Part shown: positions 49,292-58,436 of the stretch, in pieces
Layout of the letters: the number at the start of each line of letters is the position of its first letter
How positions within the stretch are numbered: position 1 is the first letter of the stretch
Assembly: GCF_900188485.1 (NCBI RefSeq)
Contig: NZ_FZPH01000012.1
Location: 217,368-281,367 of the forward strand
Origin: Asanoa hainanensis
GTDB lineage: Bacteria; Actinomycetota; Actinomycetes; Mycobacteriales; Micromonosporaceae
Direction of reading: 5' to 3'
DNA length: 64,000 nucleotides
Position numbers and translations under genes: made by a program
The notes under the pieces: model-generated
The model's database searches: none
Told to the model about the DNA's origin: nothing
The model's input: only the letters and a program-made list of their open reading frames with translations

Positions 49292-50497
49292 ATGACGAAA
49301 GCGTTCTCGGGCTTTTCTGACAAGCCCTTGGCCGCCGCTGCCGGTGAACCCGCACTTGACCCGACGCGGCTGGCGGAACTGGCCGCGACCCGCGGTGGCG
49401 TCCTGCCGGCGACGTCGAGATTCCTGCCGGGACTGGTCCGGCTCTGCGAAGCGTTGGAGAAGGAAGCCGCGCTGACGCCCTCTGGGCGCGTCTCGGCGCA
49501 GCGATCGCTGGTGAACGCATTGGTGACGCAGGCAGATCTGCACCGGCTGCAGAGCGGGCGCCCGCAGGTGCGGCGTCAGCCCGTCGGCCGCCCCTTGTTC
49601 ATCACGGGCCTCCATCGCAGCGGAACCACATTGCTGCAGTGGCTGCTGTCCCGGCACCCGCAGGTGCGTGCTCCGCGGCTCTGGGAGCTCCTCGCGCCGT
49701 CTGCGGCCTCAGCGCCCGACGAGCTCGTCGGCGCAGCCGACGGCTACGTCCGGGACTATCATCGCGCCGCGCCGACCTTTGCGGCCATCCACCCGCTGTC
49801 GGCGACAGAACCCGAGGAGTGCCACCGGTTGCTCGGCAACGCGTTCCTCTCCGAGATCTACGCGCTGCGCTTCCATATTCCGTCCTATATGGACTGGCTG
49901 GGGTCCCAGGACCGGGAGCCGGCGTATCAGTTTCATCTCGAGCAACTACGGGCCATTCTGTGGCGGGTTCCAGGCGAGCAGGTCGTCCTGAAATGCCCGT
50001 TCCACCTGTGGCACGGTGGCGCGCTACGACGCGTCTACCCGCATGCGCGAGTCGTCCGGCTCCATCGCGACCCCGTCGAGGCGATCGCGTCAGCCTGCAG
50101 TCTGACGCGCGCGGTGCGGGCGGCCAGGTCCGACGCCGTGGATCCGCTTGCCATCGGCGATTTCTGGATCGACCGGGCCCGGTCCGGGGTCGCCCGGCTC
50201 GCCGACCTCGGGCCTACCGCCAACGGCGGCCTACCCACCTTGGACCTGCGGTACCGCGACCTCATCGCCGATCCGATCGCCGCCGTCCGCCGGGTATGCC
50301 GATTTCTGCGGCTACCACTGTCGGCGGAGATCGAGGGTCGGATACAGGCCGCATTGCGCAGCGGCCACCTACGCAAGCAAAGCGAACATACGTACCGCCT
50401 GCAGGACTTCGGACTGCGGCCCGCCCGGCTCGAAGCGATGTTCGCCGACTATCGCGTGAGCCTCGATCTCGCCAGTCGCCGAGTGCTATCACCCTGA
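49292..50497 (+). CDS. PAPS-dependent sulfotransferase
   Basis: Protein of 401 aa of the Sulfotransfer_3 type. The 5'-phosphosulfate loop is LFITGLHRSGTTLLQWLLSR near residue 109, and the 3'-phosphate motif is VVRLHRDPVEAIASACSL near 255. An N-terminal helical region of about 100 residues precedes the P-loop. It would transfer sulfate from PAPS to a hydroxyl or amine of a small molecule in the cytoplasm. ATG 49292 follows GGAGGTC. First gene of a six-gene rightward operon; the next gene starts 14 nt after its stop. Confidence 0.87.
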   Translation: MTKAFSGFSDKPLAAAAGEPALDPTRLAELAATRGGVLPATSRFLPGLVRLCEALEKEAALTPSGRVSAQRSLVNALVTQADLHRLQSGRPQVRRQPVGRPLFITGLHRSGTTLLQWLLSRHPQVRAPRLWELLAPSAASAPDELVGAADGYVRDYHRAAPTFAAIHPLSATEPEECHRLLGNAFLSEIYALRFHIPSYMDWLGSQDREPAYQFHLEQLRAILWRVPGEQVVLKCPFHLWHGGALRRVYPHARVVRLHRDPVEAIASACSLTRAVRAARSDAVDPLAIGDFWIDRARSGVARLADLGPTANGGLPTLDLRYRDLIADPIAAVRRVCRFLRLPLSAEIEGRIQAALRSGHLRKQSEHTYRLQDFGLRPARLEAMFADYRVSLDLASRRVLSP

Positions 50498-50511
50498 TAC
50501 GAGGAGACGCC

Positions 50512-51816
50512 ATGACGCAGCCGGCCAACCCGACGGTTCCCGCACAGCGAAACGCGGCCAACCCACCCACGAACACCGCCCCGGACCCGCTGAGTCTCGT
50601 CCGGGTCGAGGTCGACGCGGTCAACGAGCACGCGGGCGACGACCCGATCAAGATCGGCATCGTGTCGCCCATGAGTCGACCGGGCGACGCGATGGCCGGC
50701 GTGCTGGTCTCGCGCGGCGCCCGGCTGGGGGCCGAATACCTCCGCGAACACGGCGGCGTGCTCGGCGGCCGCAACGTGCGACTCATCGCCTACAACGACA
50801 TGGCCACCGCGACCGAGGACGGCTTCGCCAAATCGGCCGTTGCGCAGATGGCGAAACTCGCCTTCGTCGACGACGTCATCGCCGCGCTGGGCCAATGGCA
50901 CCTACGCACGACCGATCCCGTCGCCAACTTGTGCGAGGCCGTCGGGTTGCCAATGTTCGTCGAGAACGGCCACAGCACCGTCACCCGGGGACGCCGGAGC
51001 ATCTTCCGCACCTACTTCTCCATCGCCGACCGCGCACCGCTGATGATGGACTGCCTCAAGGGGACCGGCGCACGCCGTGTCGCGATCCTCGCCGCGGACA
51101 CCGTGTTCGGGCAGACCATGGCCAACACGCTCCAGCAAGAAGGTGAGGCACGCGGCCTGGAGTTCCTGCGCATCGACTTCGAGCAGGAGGTCGTCGTCGA
51201 CTGGCGTGACGACCTGCGGCGGATCAAGGAATGGCAGCCCGACGTCTTCATCAATGGCGGACTCAACGTCATCGCCGGAGGCGGCCCGGTCGGCAACAGC
51301 TACCACATCCTCCAGCAGGCGATCGAGGTCGGGTTGCTCCCGGGCGTCGCCATGATGGTGACCTTCGGATTTCCGATGCGTTCGCTCGACTACTGGCGGA
51401 TGGCCGGTGAGCCGGGCAACGGCGTGATGTGGCCGGCGACGAAGTTCCGCCCGTCCTGGCCCGAAATGACGGCGATCGGCCGCTGGTTCACCGAGCGGTT
51501 CACTGAGCGGTACGGGTTCGCGCCGCCAGACACCTGCCTGAGCGCCTTCACCGACGTGACGATCATCGGGCAAGCGCTCGACCACGCCGGCACCTACTCG
51601 CGTGCGGCTCTGCTCGACGCCTTGGAGGAAGCGGAGTTCGATACCTGGCGCGGACCCCTACGTTTCGAACGCGGCCAGCACCACAACCCACCCGAGCTGG
51701 TCATCATGCAATACCAGACGCCGAACCAGACGTTCGACGAGGCGGCGATCATCCACCCGCCGTCGCTGGCCGACAGTAAGTACCTGCCGCCGAACGTGAC
51801 CGTCGAATCGGCTTAG
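50512..51816 (+). CDS. type I periplasmic-binding-protein homologue without signal peptide
   Basis: Protein of 434 aa with the Leu/Ile/Val/amide-binding (Peripla_BP_6, AmiC/urea-binder-like) fold: KIGIVSPMSRPGDAMAG at residue 45, ARLGAEYLREHGGVLGGRNV, and VAILAADTVFGQTMANTL at the second lobe. The N-terminus is Asn/Pro/Thr-rich and hydrophilic with no signal sequence or lipobox, and no permease or ATPase genes accompany it. It should therefore be cytoplasmic, perhaps a ligand sensor like AmiC or a carrier of a pathway intermediate. CGAGGAGAC precedes the ATG; the next gene starts 2 nt after its stop. Confidence 0.82.
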   Translation: MTQPANPTVPAQRNAANPPTNTAPDPLSLVRVEVDAVNEHAGDDPIKIGIVSPMSRPGDAMAGVLVSRGARLGAEYLREHGGVLGGRNVRLIAYNDMATATEDGFAKSAVAQMAKLAFVDDVIAALGQWHLRTTDPVANLCEAVGLPMFVENGHSTVTRGRRSIFRTYFSIADRAPLMMDCLKGTGARRVAILAADTVFGQTMANTLQQEGEARGLEFLRIDFEQEVVVDWRDDLRRIKEWQPDVFINGGLNVIAGGGPVGNSYHILQQAIEVGLLPGVAMMVTFGFPMRSLDYWRMAGEPGNGVMWPATKFRPSWPEMTAIGRWFTERFTERYGFAPPDTCLSAFTDVTIIGQALDHAGTYSRAALLDALEEAEFDTWRGPLRFERGQHHNPPELVIMQYQTPNQTFDEAAIIHPPSLADSKYLPPNVTVESA

Positions 51817-51818
51817 CG

Positions 51819-53519
51819 GTGAGCCCTACCCGCTCGGCGGCAGGATCGGTCGCGGACACACTGGTGGCAGGCCTGCGCGCGCAGGGCGTGGACCGCGTCT
51901 TCTGTGTGGCGGGAGAGAGTTACCTGCCGATCCTCGACCGCCTCTACGACACGGCGGAAATCGAGGTCGTCACCTGCCGGCACGAGGCGTCGGCGGCGTT
52001 CGCCGCAGTGGCTGACGCCAAGCTGACCGGACACGCCGGTGTTTGCCTGGTCAGCCGCGCGCCAGGCGCGACGAACGCCGCCATCGCCGCGCACTCCGCC
52101 GCCGAGGACGCCACGCCGCTGGTGCTCATCGTCGGTGACGTCTCGACCGACGAACGGGGCCGCGACTCATTCCAGGAGATCGACTGCGGGCAGTTGTTCG
52201 GCGGATTCACCAAAGGTGTCTGGCAGTTGGCCCACCCGCCGGCGGCCGCGGAGTTCCTCGGCCGCGCCTTCCGCGTGGCTGAGTCAGGCACACCCGGCCC
52301 GGTTGTCCTGACCGTCCCGGAAGACGTCCTCTACCAACGTGATCCGGGCCCCATGTCCTTGACGCCGGTTCTAGCGGCTTCTGCCACGGTCAGGTCGGCC
52401 GACCTGGCGGCCGTCGCGTCGACGGTGCGGCGCGCACGACGACCGCTGCTGGTCGCGGGCGGGCTGCTCGGGTCCGCAAAGGCCCGCGCCACCCTTCGCG
52501 AGACCTCCGAGCGGCTGCTCCTGCCGATCCTGACCAGCAACAAGCACCAGGATCTGTTCGACAATCGCCATCCGCACTATGCCGGGCACCTGCACAACAA
52601 CACTCAGGCCGGCCAGCGCGCGCTGTTCGAGCGCGCCGATGTGGTGTTGGCGGTCGGCACCCGGCTCGACGCGACGACCACTCTGGGCCACCGGTTCCCG
52701 TCCGGGTCCGTCCCCGACCAGGCGCTGATCCACGTGTATCCGGACCCGGCACGGCTGGGCGCGCGGCATCGTCCAGCAATCGCGCTCGCCGCCGATCCGG
52801 GCACCTTCCTCGGGTCACTGGCGCAAACCGACCCGCCGACCGACCCCGCCCGGGTCGATTGGATCGACGAACTGCACGCGTTCGAAGTCGAGAAAGGTCG
52901 ATGGCAGCAGCACCAGGCCGACGACGGCGTGCCTTTCGGAGCGGTTATCACGGCCCTCGACGACGTGACCGGCGGCGACATCGTGGTCACCGTCGACTCC
53001 GGCACGTTCACCAGCTGGCTCTACCGCTACCTGCGGCTCACCGGCAACGCCCGGATGCTCGGCGTGACGTCCAGCGCCATGGGGTTCGGCGTGCCGGCGG
53101 CCGTGGCCGCCGCGATGCGGCTGCGGCGGCCCGTGGTCGCGGTCGTCGGCGACGGCGGATTCCTCATGACCGGCAGCGAGCTGGCGACCGCGGTGGCACA
53201 CGATCTGCCGCTGATCGTGTTGATCGCCAACAACGCCAGTTACGGGACGATCCGACTACACCAGGAGCGCACCTACCCGGGCCGGGTCATCGCCACGGAC
53301 CTGCGCAACCCGGACTTCGCGCGATTGGCCGAGGCGTACGGCTGTCTCGGCCTCTCCATCGCCGAAGAGGCCGACGTCGCGCCCGTCCTTCGTCGCGCGA
53401 TGGGGCATGGGGGCCCGGTCGTCGTCGACGTGCGGACAAGTCTGCAGTGGATCACCGCCTACCGGCGGCTGGCACTGACCCAGCCCCTGGTCGCGGCGAC
53501 CTCCCCGAGGAGTCTTTGA
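51819..53519 (+). CDS. thiamine-diphosphate-dependent enzyme, acetolactate-synthase-like
   Basis: Protein of 566 aa with the three domains of the POX/AHAS family. The activating Glu is E56 in TCRHEASAAFAAVADA. The ThDP/Mg motif VVGDGGFLMTGSELATAVAH near residue 443 ends in IANNASYG. It would decarboxylate a 2-keto acid and perhaps couple it to an acceptor (acetolactate synthase, sulfopyruvate/phosphonopyruvate decarboxylase-type chemistry). GTG start directly behind the binding-protein gene; its TGA overlaps the next ATG. The substrate is likely a product of the neighbouring dehydrogenase, but this is inference. Confidence 0.85.
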   Translation: MSPTRSAAGSVADTLVAGLRAQGVDRVFCVAGESYLPILDRLYDTAEIEVVTCRHEASAAFAAVADAKLTGHAGVCLVSRAPGATNAAIAAHSAAEDATPLVLIVGDVSTDERGRDSFQEIDCGQLFGGFTKGVWQLAHPPAAAEFLGRAFRVAESGTPGPVVLTVPEDVLYQRDPGPMSLTPVLAASATVRSADLAAVASTVRRARRPLLVAGGLLGSAKARATLRETSERLLLPILTSNKHQDLFDNRHPHYAGHLHNNTQAGQRALFERADVVLAVGTRLDATTTLGHRFPSGSVPDQALIHVYPDPARLGARHRPAIALAADPGTFLGSLAQTDPPTDPARVDWIDELHAFEVEKGRWQQHQADDGVPFGAVITALDDVTGGDIVVTVDSGTFTSWLYRYLRLTGNARMLGVTSSAMGFGVPAAVAAAMRLRRPVVAVVGDGGFLMTGSELATAVAHDLPLIVLIANNASYGTIRLHQERTYPGRVIATDLRNPDFARLAEAYGCLGLSIAEEADVAPVLRRAMGHGGPVVVDVRTSLQWITAYRRLALTQPLVAATSPRSL

Positions 53520-54934
53520 TGCACTACCAGAACTCGTTGCTCGAGCTCATCGGGAACACACCGCTGGTGCGCCTCAAGAGGGTGGCTGCTGGGCTGCCGG
53601 CAACCGTCCTCGCCAAGGTCGAATACTTGAACCCGGGCGGCTCGGTCAAGGACCGGATCGCCGTTCGAATGGTCGAAGCCGCCGAAGCGGACGGCCGTCT
53701 GCGGCCAGGCGGCACGATCATCGAGCCGACATCGGGCAACACCGGTGTCGGCCTGGCGATCGTCGCACAGGAGAAGGGGTATCGATGCCTCTTCACCTGT
53801 CCCGACAAGGTCGCGGCCGACAAGATCAGGGTCCTGCGCGCGTACGGCGCGACCGTGGTGATCTGCCCGGCGACAGTTCCGGTCGACGATCCGCGCTCAT
53901 ACCGGAGCGTCGCGGCGCGACTCGAGCGGGAAACCCAGGGCGCGGTCCTGCTCGACCAGTATTCGCACCCGGAGAACCCCCGTTCGCACTATCTCGGCAC
54001 CGGCCCCGAACTCTGGCGACAGACAGACGGCAGGATCACCCATTTCGTCGCCGGTATCGGCACGGGCGGAACCATCTCCGGCGCCGGCGCCTACCTCAAG
54101 AAGGTGTCGCACGGACGGGTCCGCATCATCGGAGCCGACCCCGAGGGCTCGATCTACAGCGATCCGGAGGGACCGGTCCGGCCCTACCTCCTGGAGGGGG
54201 TCGGCCAGCCCCAGTTGCCGCGCTCGTACGACCCGACGGTGCCTGACGAGATCATCCGCGTGTCCGATCACGAGGCGATCACCATGACCCGGCGCCTGGC
54301 CCGTGAGGAAGCCCTCCTCACGGGCGGTTCATGCGGAATGGCGGCCGTCGCCGCCCTCCGGGTCGCAGAGCGACTCACGCCGGACGACCTGGTCGTCGTG
54401 CTGCTGCCTGACTCCGGGCGCGGCTACCTGGCGAAGATCTTCGACGACCAGTGGGTGGCACGGCTCGGCCTCTTCGACGACCCGGCCGACACGGGTCCGC
54501 GGCTACGGGAGCTTCTACCGCTTTCCGTCGAACGGCCGCGCGCGATCGTTCTGCAGCCGGAGGTATCGCTGCTGCGGGCGGCGACCCTGCTCGACCACTA
54601 CCCGGGCGGGACACACATCGTGGTCACCGCGGGAGCGCCTCCGCTGCGGCTGGCCGAAGTCGTTGGCCTCGTCGCCGCACACACGTTGCGGGATGCGCTG
54701 ACCGACCCCCGCCGGTCCGCCATCGACCCGATCTCCAGCGTCGCGACCGTGCGCCCGCACGTCGGCGCCGGACAGTCCGCCTCCGCGGCCGCTTGCCACC
54801 TCGATGCCCACGACGCCGCTGTCGTGATCGAGCGAGGCTTCGTGTGTGGCGTGGTCACCGGCGACGAGCTCGACGACCTGACCCGGGCCGATACCGCTCG
54901 GACATCACGAGAAACCGCATTGGAGACGACGTGA
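53519..54934 (+). CDS. cystathionine beta-synthase-family PLP enzyme
   Basis: Protein of 471 aa. Residues 1-320 are a fold-type II beta-replacement enzyme: PLP Lys K44 in NPGGSVKDRIA, SGNTG at 72-76, GIGTGGTISGAG near 183 and GGSCGMAAVAAL near 265. Residues 330-460 form a degenerate Bateman (CBS-pair) domain. Domain order and length match actinobacterial cystathionine beta-synthase. In a biosynthetic operon it probably joins an amine or thiol to the beta-carbon of a serine derivative. The ATG overlaps the previous stop (ATGA-type); the stop overlaps the next GTG. Confidence 0.86.
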   Translation: MHYQNSLLELIGNTPLVRLKRVAAGLPATVLAKVEYLNPGGSVKDRIAVRMVEAAEADGRLRPGGTIIEPTSGNTGVGLAIVAQEKGYRCLFTCPDKVAADKIRVLRAYGATVVICPATVPVDDPRSYRSVAARLERETQGAVLLDQYSHPENPRSHYLGTGPELWRQTDGRITHFVAGIGTGGTISGAGAYLKKVSHGRVRIIGADPEGSIYSDPEGPVRPYLLEGVGQPQLPRSYDPTVPDEIIRVSDHEAITMTRRLAREEALLTGGSCGMAAVAALRVAERLTPDDLVVVLLPDSGRGYLAKIFDDQWVARLGLFDDPADTGPRLRELLPLSVERPRAIVLQPEVSLLRAATLLDHYPGGTHIVVTAGAPPLRLAEVVGLVAAHTLRDALTDPRRSAIDPISSVATVRPHVGAGQSASAAACHLDAHDAAVVIERGFVCGVVTGDELDDLTRADTARTSRETALETT

Positions 54935-56082
54935 GCACCGTCCTGGAGTACGTCGACCCCTTGGAGGGCTTTCGCGGGTGGCTCGTCTACGACGGGGGCA
55001 GCTGTCGCATAGCCGCCGGTGGCTGCCGCGTCCAACAAGGCTTGACGCGGGACACCCTGGTCTCGCTGGCGAGCCGGATGACCCTCAAAGAGCGGCTGCT
55101 GGGGATCAACGTCGACGGGGCCAAATGCGGCATCGACTACGACCCTCGTTCACCGGGTAAGGCGGCAGCGGTACGCCGGTTTCTCGCGTTCCTGCGCGAA
55201 GAGCTCGTTCACCGCTTCAGCATGGGCTCTGACATGGGCACGCGGTGGGACGAACTCGAGCGACTGGCCGCAGCGGAAGGGATCCCGTCGATCAAATACG
55301 CGGTGCGCCGGGCGCAGGAGTTCACCGACGACGAGTTCTTCGCGCGGCTGCGCACCTTGCAGGCGCCCGTCGGCGCGCTCACATTGGCCCAGCGTCGAGC
55401 AGGCCACGCGCTGGCCGAAGCGGCAGTGGGCGCCGCGCGGGCCGCCGGTCTTGGGCCGCGCGCTACCTGCGCTCTCCAGGGCTTCGGCAATCTCGGGCGG
55501 GCGGCGGCGTGCACCCTGGCCGAAGTCGGCATGACAGTGGTCGCAGTGTCCGACGAGTTCGGCTGCGTGGCCGACCACCACGGCCTCGACATCCCTGGGA
55601 TGCTGGCAGCGCCGTTCGGCACACCGGTCCAAGCATCGGTGCGGCGAGGCGAACAGCTGCCGTCCACGGCGTTGTTCAAGATCCCCGCAGACATCAGCAT
55701 CCTTGCCGCGACCGAAAACGCGATCTCACTGCCGCAGGTTGGGGAACTGCCGACTCCCGTGGTCGTCGTCGGCGCCAACTGCGGGCTGACTCCCGACGTC
55801 GAGGCCGCGCTCGATCGCGCCGGTGTTCTGGTCATACCCGACTTCGTCGGTGGGATCGGCGGTTCCGCGTCCGTCGAGGCCCTCTTCGGCCCCGAGCATC
55901 GGCCTACGGAGGTTCACGTACTCGGTGGGGTCACCCAGATCATGCGGCAGCTGGTCGACCATCTGATCAGCGAGGCGCGCAGGCGCGGGACATCAGCGCG
56001 TTCCGTCGCGCTGCACCTCGCGCAGACGACGATTCCCGTGCCGGACCGCCGCCCGTACGGACGCAGCCGGTTCCTGGCATGA
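54931..56082 (+). CDS. Glu/Leu/Phe/Val-dehydrogenase-family enzyme
   Basis: Amino-acid dehydrogenase fold of 383 aa. The catalytic-lysine loop is INVDGAKCGIDYDP (GGAKGGI in typical members, so the Gly before Ala is Asp here). GSDMGTRWDEL follows, and the NAD-binding motif is LQGFGNLGRAAACTLAE near residue 180. It would interconvert an amino acid and its 2-keto acid with NAD(P)H, linking to the neighbouring ThDP and PLP enzymes. The GTG overlaps the previous stop by 4 nt. The altered GAK loop suggests a non-standard substrate. Confidence 0.84.
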   Translation: MSTVLEYVDPLEGFRGWLVYDGGSCRIAAGGCRVQQGLTRDTLVSLASRMTLKERLLGINVDGAKCGIDYDPRSPGKAAAVRRFLAFLREELVHRFSMGSDMGTRWDELERLAAAEGIPSIKYAVRRAQEFTDDEFFARLRTLQAPVGALTLAQRRAGHALAEAAVGAARAAGLGPRATCALQGFGNLGRAAACTLAEVGMTVVAVSDEFGCVADHHGLDIPGMLAAPFGTPVQASVRRGEQLPSTALFKIPADISILAATENAISLPQVGELPTPVVVVGANCGLTPDVEAALDRAGVLVIPDFVGGIGGSASVEALFGPEHRPTEVHVLGGVTQIMRQLVDHLISEARRRGTSARSVALHLAQTTIPVPDRRPYGRSRFLA

Positions 56083-56122
56083 AGCTTCAACCTATTCGCT
56101 CCAGCTCACCGGAGGACATTCC

Positions 56123-57532
56123 GTGTCGATGACAGCCGATCGGCCGACGACAAGCACGTGCCGCCACCCGCGCGGGCACATCACGGACTCCCGTTTTTAC
56201 GGCGACCGCTTCGCTACGCCAGCCAGTAGGCGAATCTTCTGCGACATCTGTCGCAAGCAACGTTGGCTGGACATCGAGGCCGCTCTCGCTACTGTCCAGG
56301 CCGAGCTGGGCATGATCCCGGCGGCGGCCGCGGAGGGGATCGTCGCGGCGGCGAAGCTCGAATTCATCGACCTGGACGCGGTCGAGGCCGAGACGAACCG
56401 CACGGGGCACTCGCTGATCGGTTTGCTGCGGGTTCTTCAGGATGCCTGCCCGGAAGGCAGCGGCGAGTTCATTCACTTCGGGGCCACGACGCAGGACATC
56501 CAGGACACCGGACAGGTCCTCGAAATGCGCGACGTCCTCGACGATCTCGACACGACGCTGCGTGCGATCGTCCACCGCCTTGTCGAGCTCGCCGAGGAAC
56601 ACACCGAGACCGTGGCGGTGGGACGAACCCACGCTCGGGCAGCGCTGCCGATGGCATTCGGACTGAAGATCGCGAGCTGGCTCGACGAGGTGCTGCGACA
56701 CGTCGAACGCATCGCCGACCTGCGCAACCGGGCGCTGGTCGCTCAGCTGTTCGGTGGAGCGGGCACGATGGCCGGATTCGGCGACCTAGGCCTGGTACTC
56801 GTCGAGCGGTTCGCCGACCGACTGGGCATCGGCGTGCCGACGATCGGCTGGCATGTCGCGCGCGACCGGGTTGTCGACTACGTGACGACGCTGGCGATGC
56901 TGGCCGGCACGATGGGCCGGATCGCCGAAGAGGTGCGCATCCTGGGCCGGCCCGAGTTCGGTGAGGTCTCCGAGGCGTGGCAGTACGGGAAGGTCGGCTC
57001 GAGCACGATGCCGCACAAACGCAACCCGGAACGCTGCGAGCAGACGGTGGTCATGGCGAAACTGGCGGCAGGTCAGGCGGCCGTCGCCTACGGCGCCATG
57101 GTCGGTGACCACGAACGCGACTCGCGTGCCCTGCGCGTCGAGTGGGCGTGTGTGCCCGACGTCTCGCACTATTGCCTGGCTGCCTGCGAGATCGGCCGCG
57201 AGATTCTCGAGGGTCTGACCGTGCATCCGGAGCGACTGTCGCTCAACGTGCGGGAGGTCGCCGACCAGATCGCCTCCGAGCGCCTGATGCTTGCGCTGGG
57301 CGAGCACCTCGGCAAGCAGACTGCCCACGAGCGGGTGTACGAGATCAGCCAGCGGGCGTTCGAGGTCGACAGCACGATCCGCGAGGTGTTCAGAGAGACC
57401 GAGGACCTGCGCGACATGTTGGACGACGCCACGCTCGACGCCATCTTCAATCCGTCCGGCTATCTGGGCGCCTCCACGGCGTTGACGCTGCGCGCCGTGG
57501 CCGAGGGCCGAAAGTGGTTGAGCAATCGCTAG
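56123..57532 (+). CDS. aspartase/fumarase-superfamily lyase (PurB/CMLE-like)
   Basis: Protein of 469 aa with the superfamily signature KVGSSTMPHKRNPE near residue 293. THARAALPMAFGLKIASWLD and FGATTQDIQDTGQVLEM form the other active-site regions. Members eliminate fumarate from N-succinyl compounds (adenylosuccinate, argininosuccinate) or run related additions. Here it could release an amine plus fumarate from an aspartate adduct made by the PLP enzyme, or add one. GTG 56123 follows GGAGG. Last gene of the operon, 40 nt behind the dehydrogenase; purine biosynthesis genes are not nearby, so a housekeeping PurB role is unlikely. Confidence 0.83.
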   Translation: MSMTADRPTTSTCRHPRGHITDSRFYGDRFATPASRRIFCDICRKQRWLDIEAALATVQAELGMIPAAAAEGIVAAAKLEFIDLDAVEAETNRTGHSLIGLLRVLQDACPEGSGEFIHFGATTQDIQDTGQVLEMRDVLDDLDTTLRAIVHRLVELAEEHTETVAVGRTHARAALPMAFGLKIASWLDEVLRHVERIADLRNRALVAQLFGGAGTMAGFGDLGLVLVERFADRLGIGVPTIGWHVARDRVVDYVTTLAMLAGTMGRIAEEVRILGRPEFGEVSEAWQYGKVGSSTMPHKRNPERCEQTVVMAKLAAGQAAVAYGAMVGDHERDSRALRVEWACVPDVSHYCLAACEIGREILEGLTVHPERLSLNVREVADQIASERLMLALGEHLGKQTAHERVYEISQRAFEVDSTIREVFRETEDLRDMLDDATLDAIFNPSGYLGASTALTLRAVAEGRKWLSNR

Positions 57533-57545
57533 CGCGATGCTTCGG

Positions 57546-58316
57546 TCAGCCGCGGCCGAGCAGGGCACCACCGTTGATCTGGATGACCTGCCCGGTCACG
57601 AACTCCGACCCGTGGCCGGCAAGGTATCGCACGACGCCGGCGACGTCGGTCGGTGTCCCACCGCGACCGATCAGACTCTGCCGCGAACGGGCTTGATGAA
57701 ACTCGGGCGTCATCCGCTCCCGGTAGAACTCGGTGTCGCCGATATAGCCGGGCGCGACCACGTTCACCGTGATGCCGTCGGGGCCTAGCTGGGTGGCGAG
57801 CTCCGCCGACCACGGGTGCAGCGCTGCCTTCGCGGCGCCGTACGAAGCGTTGCCGCGGAAGGCGGCGATCGACGTGATCGTGATGATCCGTCCGCCACCA
57901 CCCCGACGCAGGTGTGGCAGCAAAGCGTGCGTAAGGAGAACCGTTGGAAGAACGTTCGACCGATAGTTGGTGACATACTGCTCGCTGAGCTGCGTGAGAT
58001 CATCGGCGCCGTGGGGTGCGAAGTTCCCGCCGGCGTTGTTGACGAGGACGTCGACGACGCCGTGGGCGGTCGCGGCCTCGGCTGCGGCGTATTCCACGGC
58101 TTTCGGGTCCGTCAGGTCGGCCACCACCGGACGCACTCGTGGTTCACCGATCCGCTCGTTGATGGCCTCGGCGGCGGCGGTGAGCACCTGGGAGCGTCGG
58201 CCGATGATGACCACATCGTCGTCGTCAGCCAAGGCGTCCGCGATGGCATAACCGATGCCGGTGCCACCTCCGGAGATCACGACCAGCCGGCGTCCCATCT
58301 CATAAGCAGCCGTCAC
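57546..58316 (-). CDS. short-chain dehydrogenase/reductase
   Basis: Classical SDR of 256 aa: cofactor loop VISGGGTGIGYAIADAL (residues about 10-26), NNAGGNFAPHG near 88, catalytic S-x12-YGAAK (ITSIAAFRGNASYGAAKAAL) near 143, and the C-terminal GQVIQINGG. GRRS after strand 2 fits NADP(H). GTG 58316 is chosen because GGAGGA is 8 nt upstream. It is convergent with the lyase gene (13-nt gap) and divergent from the Rrf2 regulator gene, which may control it. Confidence 0.87.
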   Translation of the reverse strand: MTAAYEMGRRLVVISGGGTGIGYAIADALADDDDVVIIGRRSQVLTAAAEAINERIGEPRVRPVVADLTDPKAVEYAAAEAATAHGVVDVLVNNAGGNFAPHGADDLTQLSEQYVTNYRSNVLPTVLLTHALLPHLRRGGGGRIITITSIAAFRGNASYGAAKAALHPWSAELATQLGPDGITVNVVAPGYIGDTEFYRERMTPEFHQARSRQSLIGRGGTPTDVAGVVRYLAGHGSEFVTGQVIQINGGALLGRG

Positions 58317-58436
58317 GCTTACGGTCCTCCGTCGTTTTCTCACTCACCGCGTGGTCCCTCATCGTATCGGAAATCCATTGATAACAAACACATCGACGAG
58401 CGCCACCGGGGCGCCGGGATCGGCGATACTGTTCAC

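Noticed and set aside
56123..57532. Housekeeping adenylosuccinate lyase (purB)
   Set aside because: It is the last gene of a specialised operon, with no purine genes nearby; a pathway-specific lyase is more likely.
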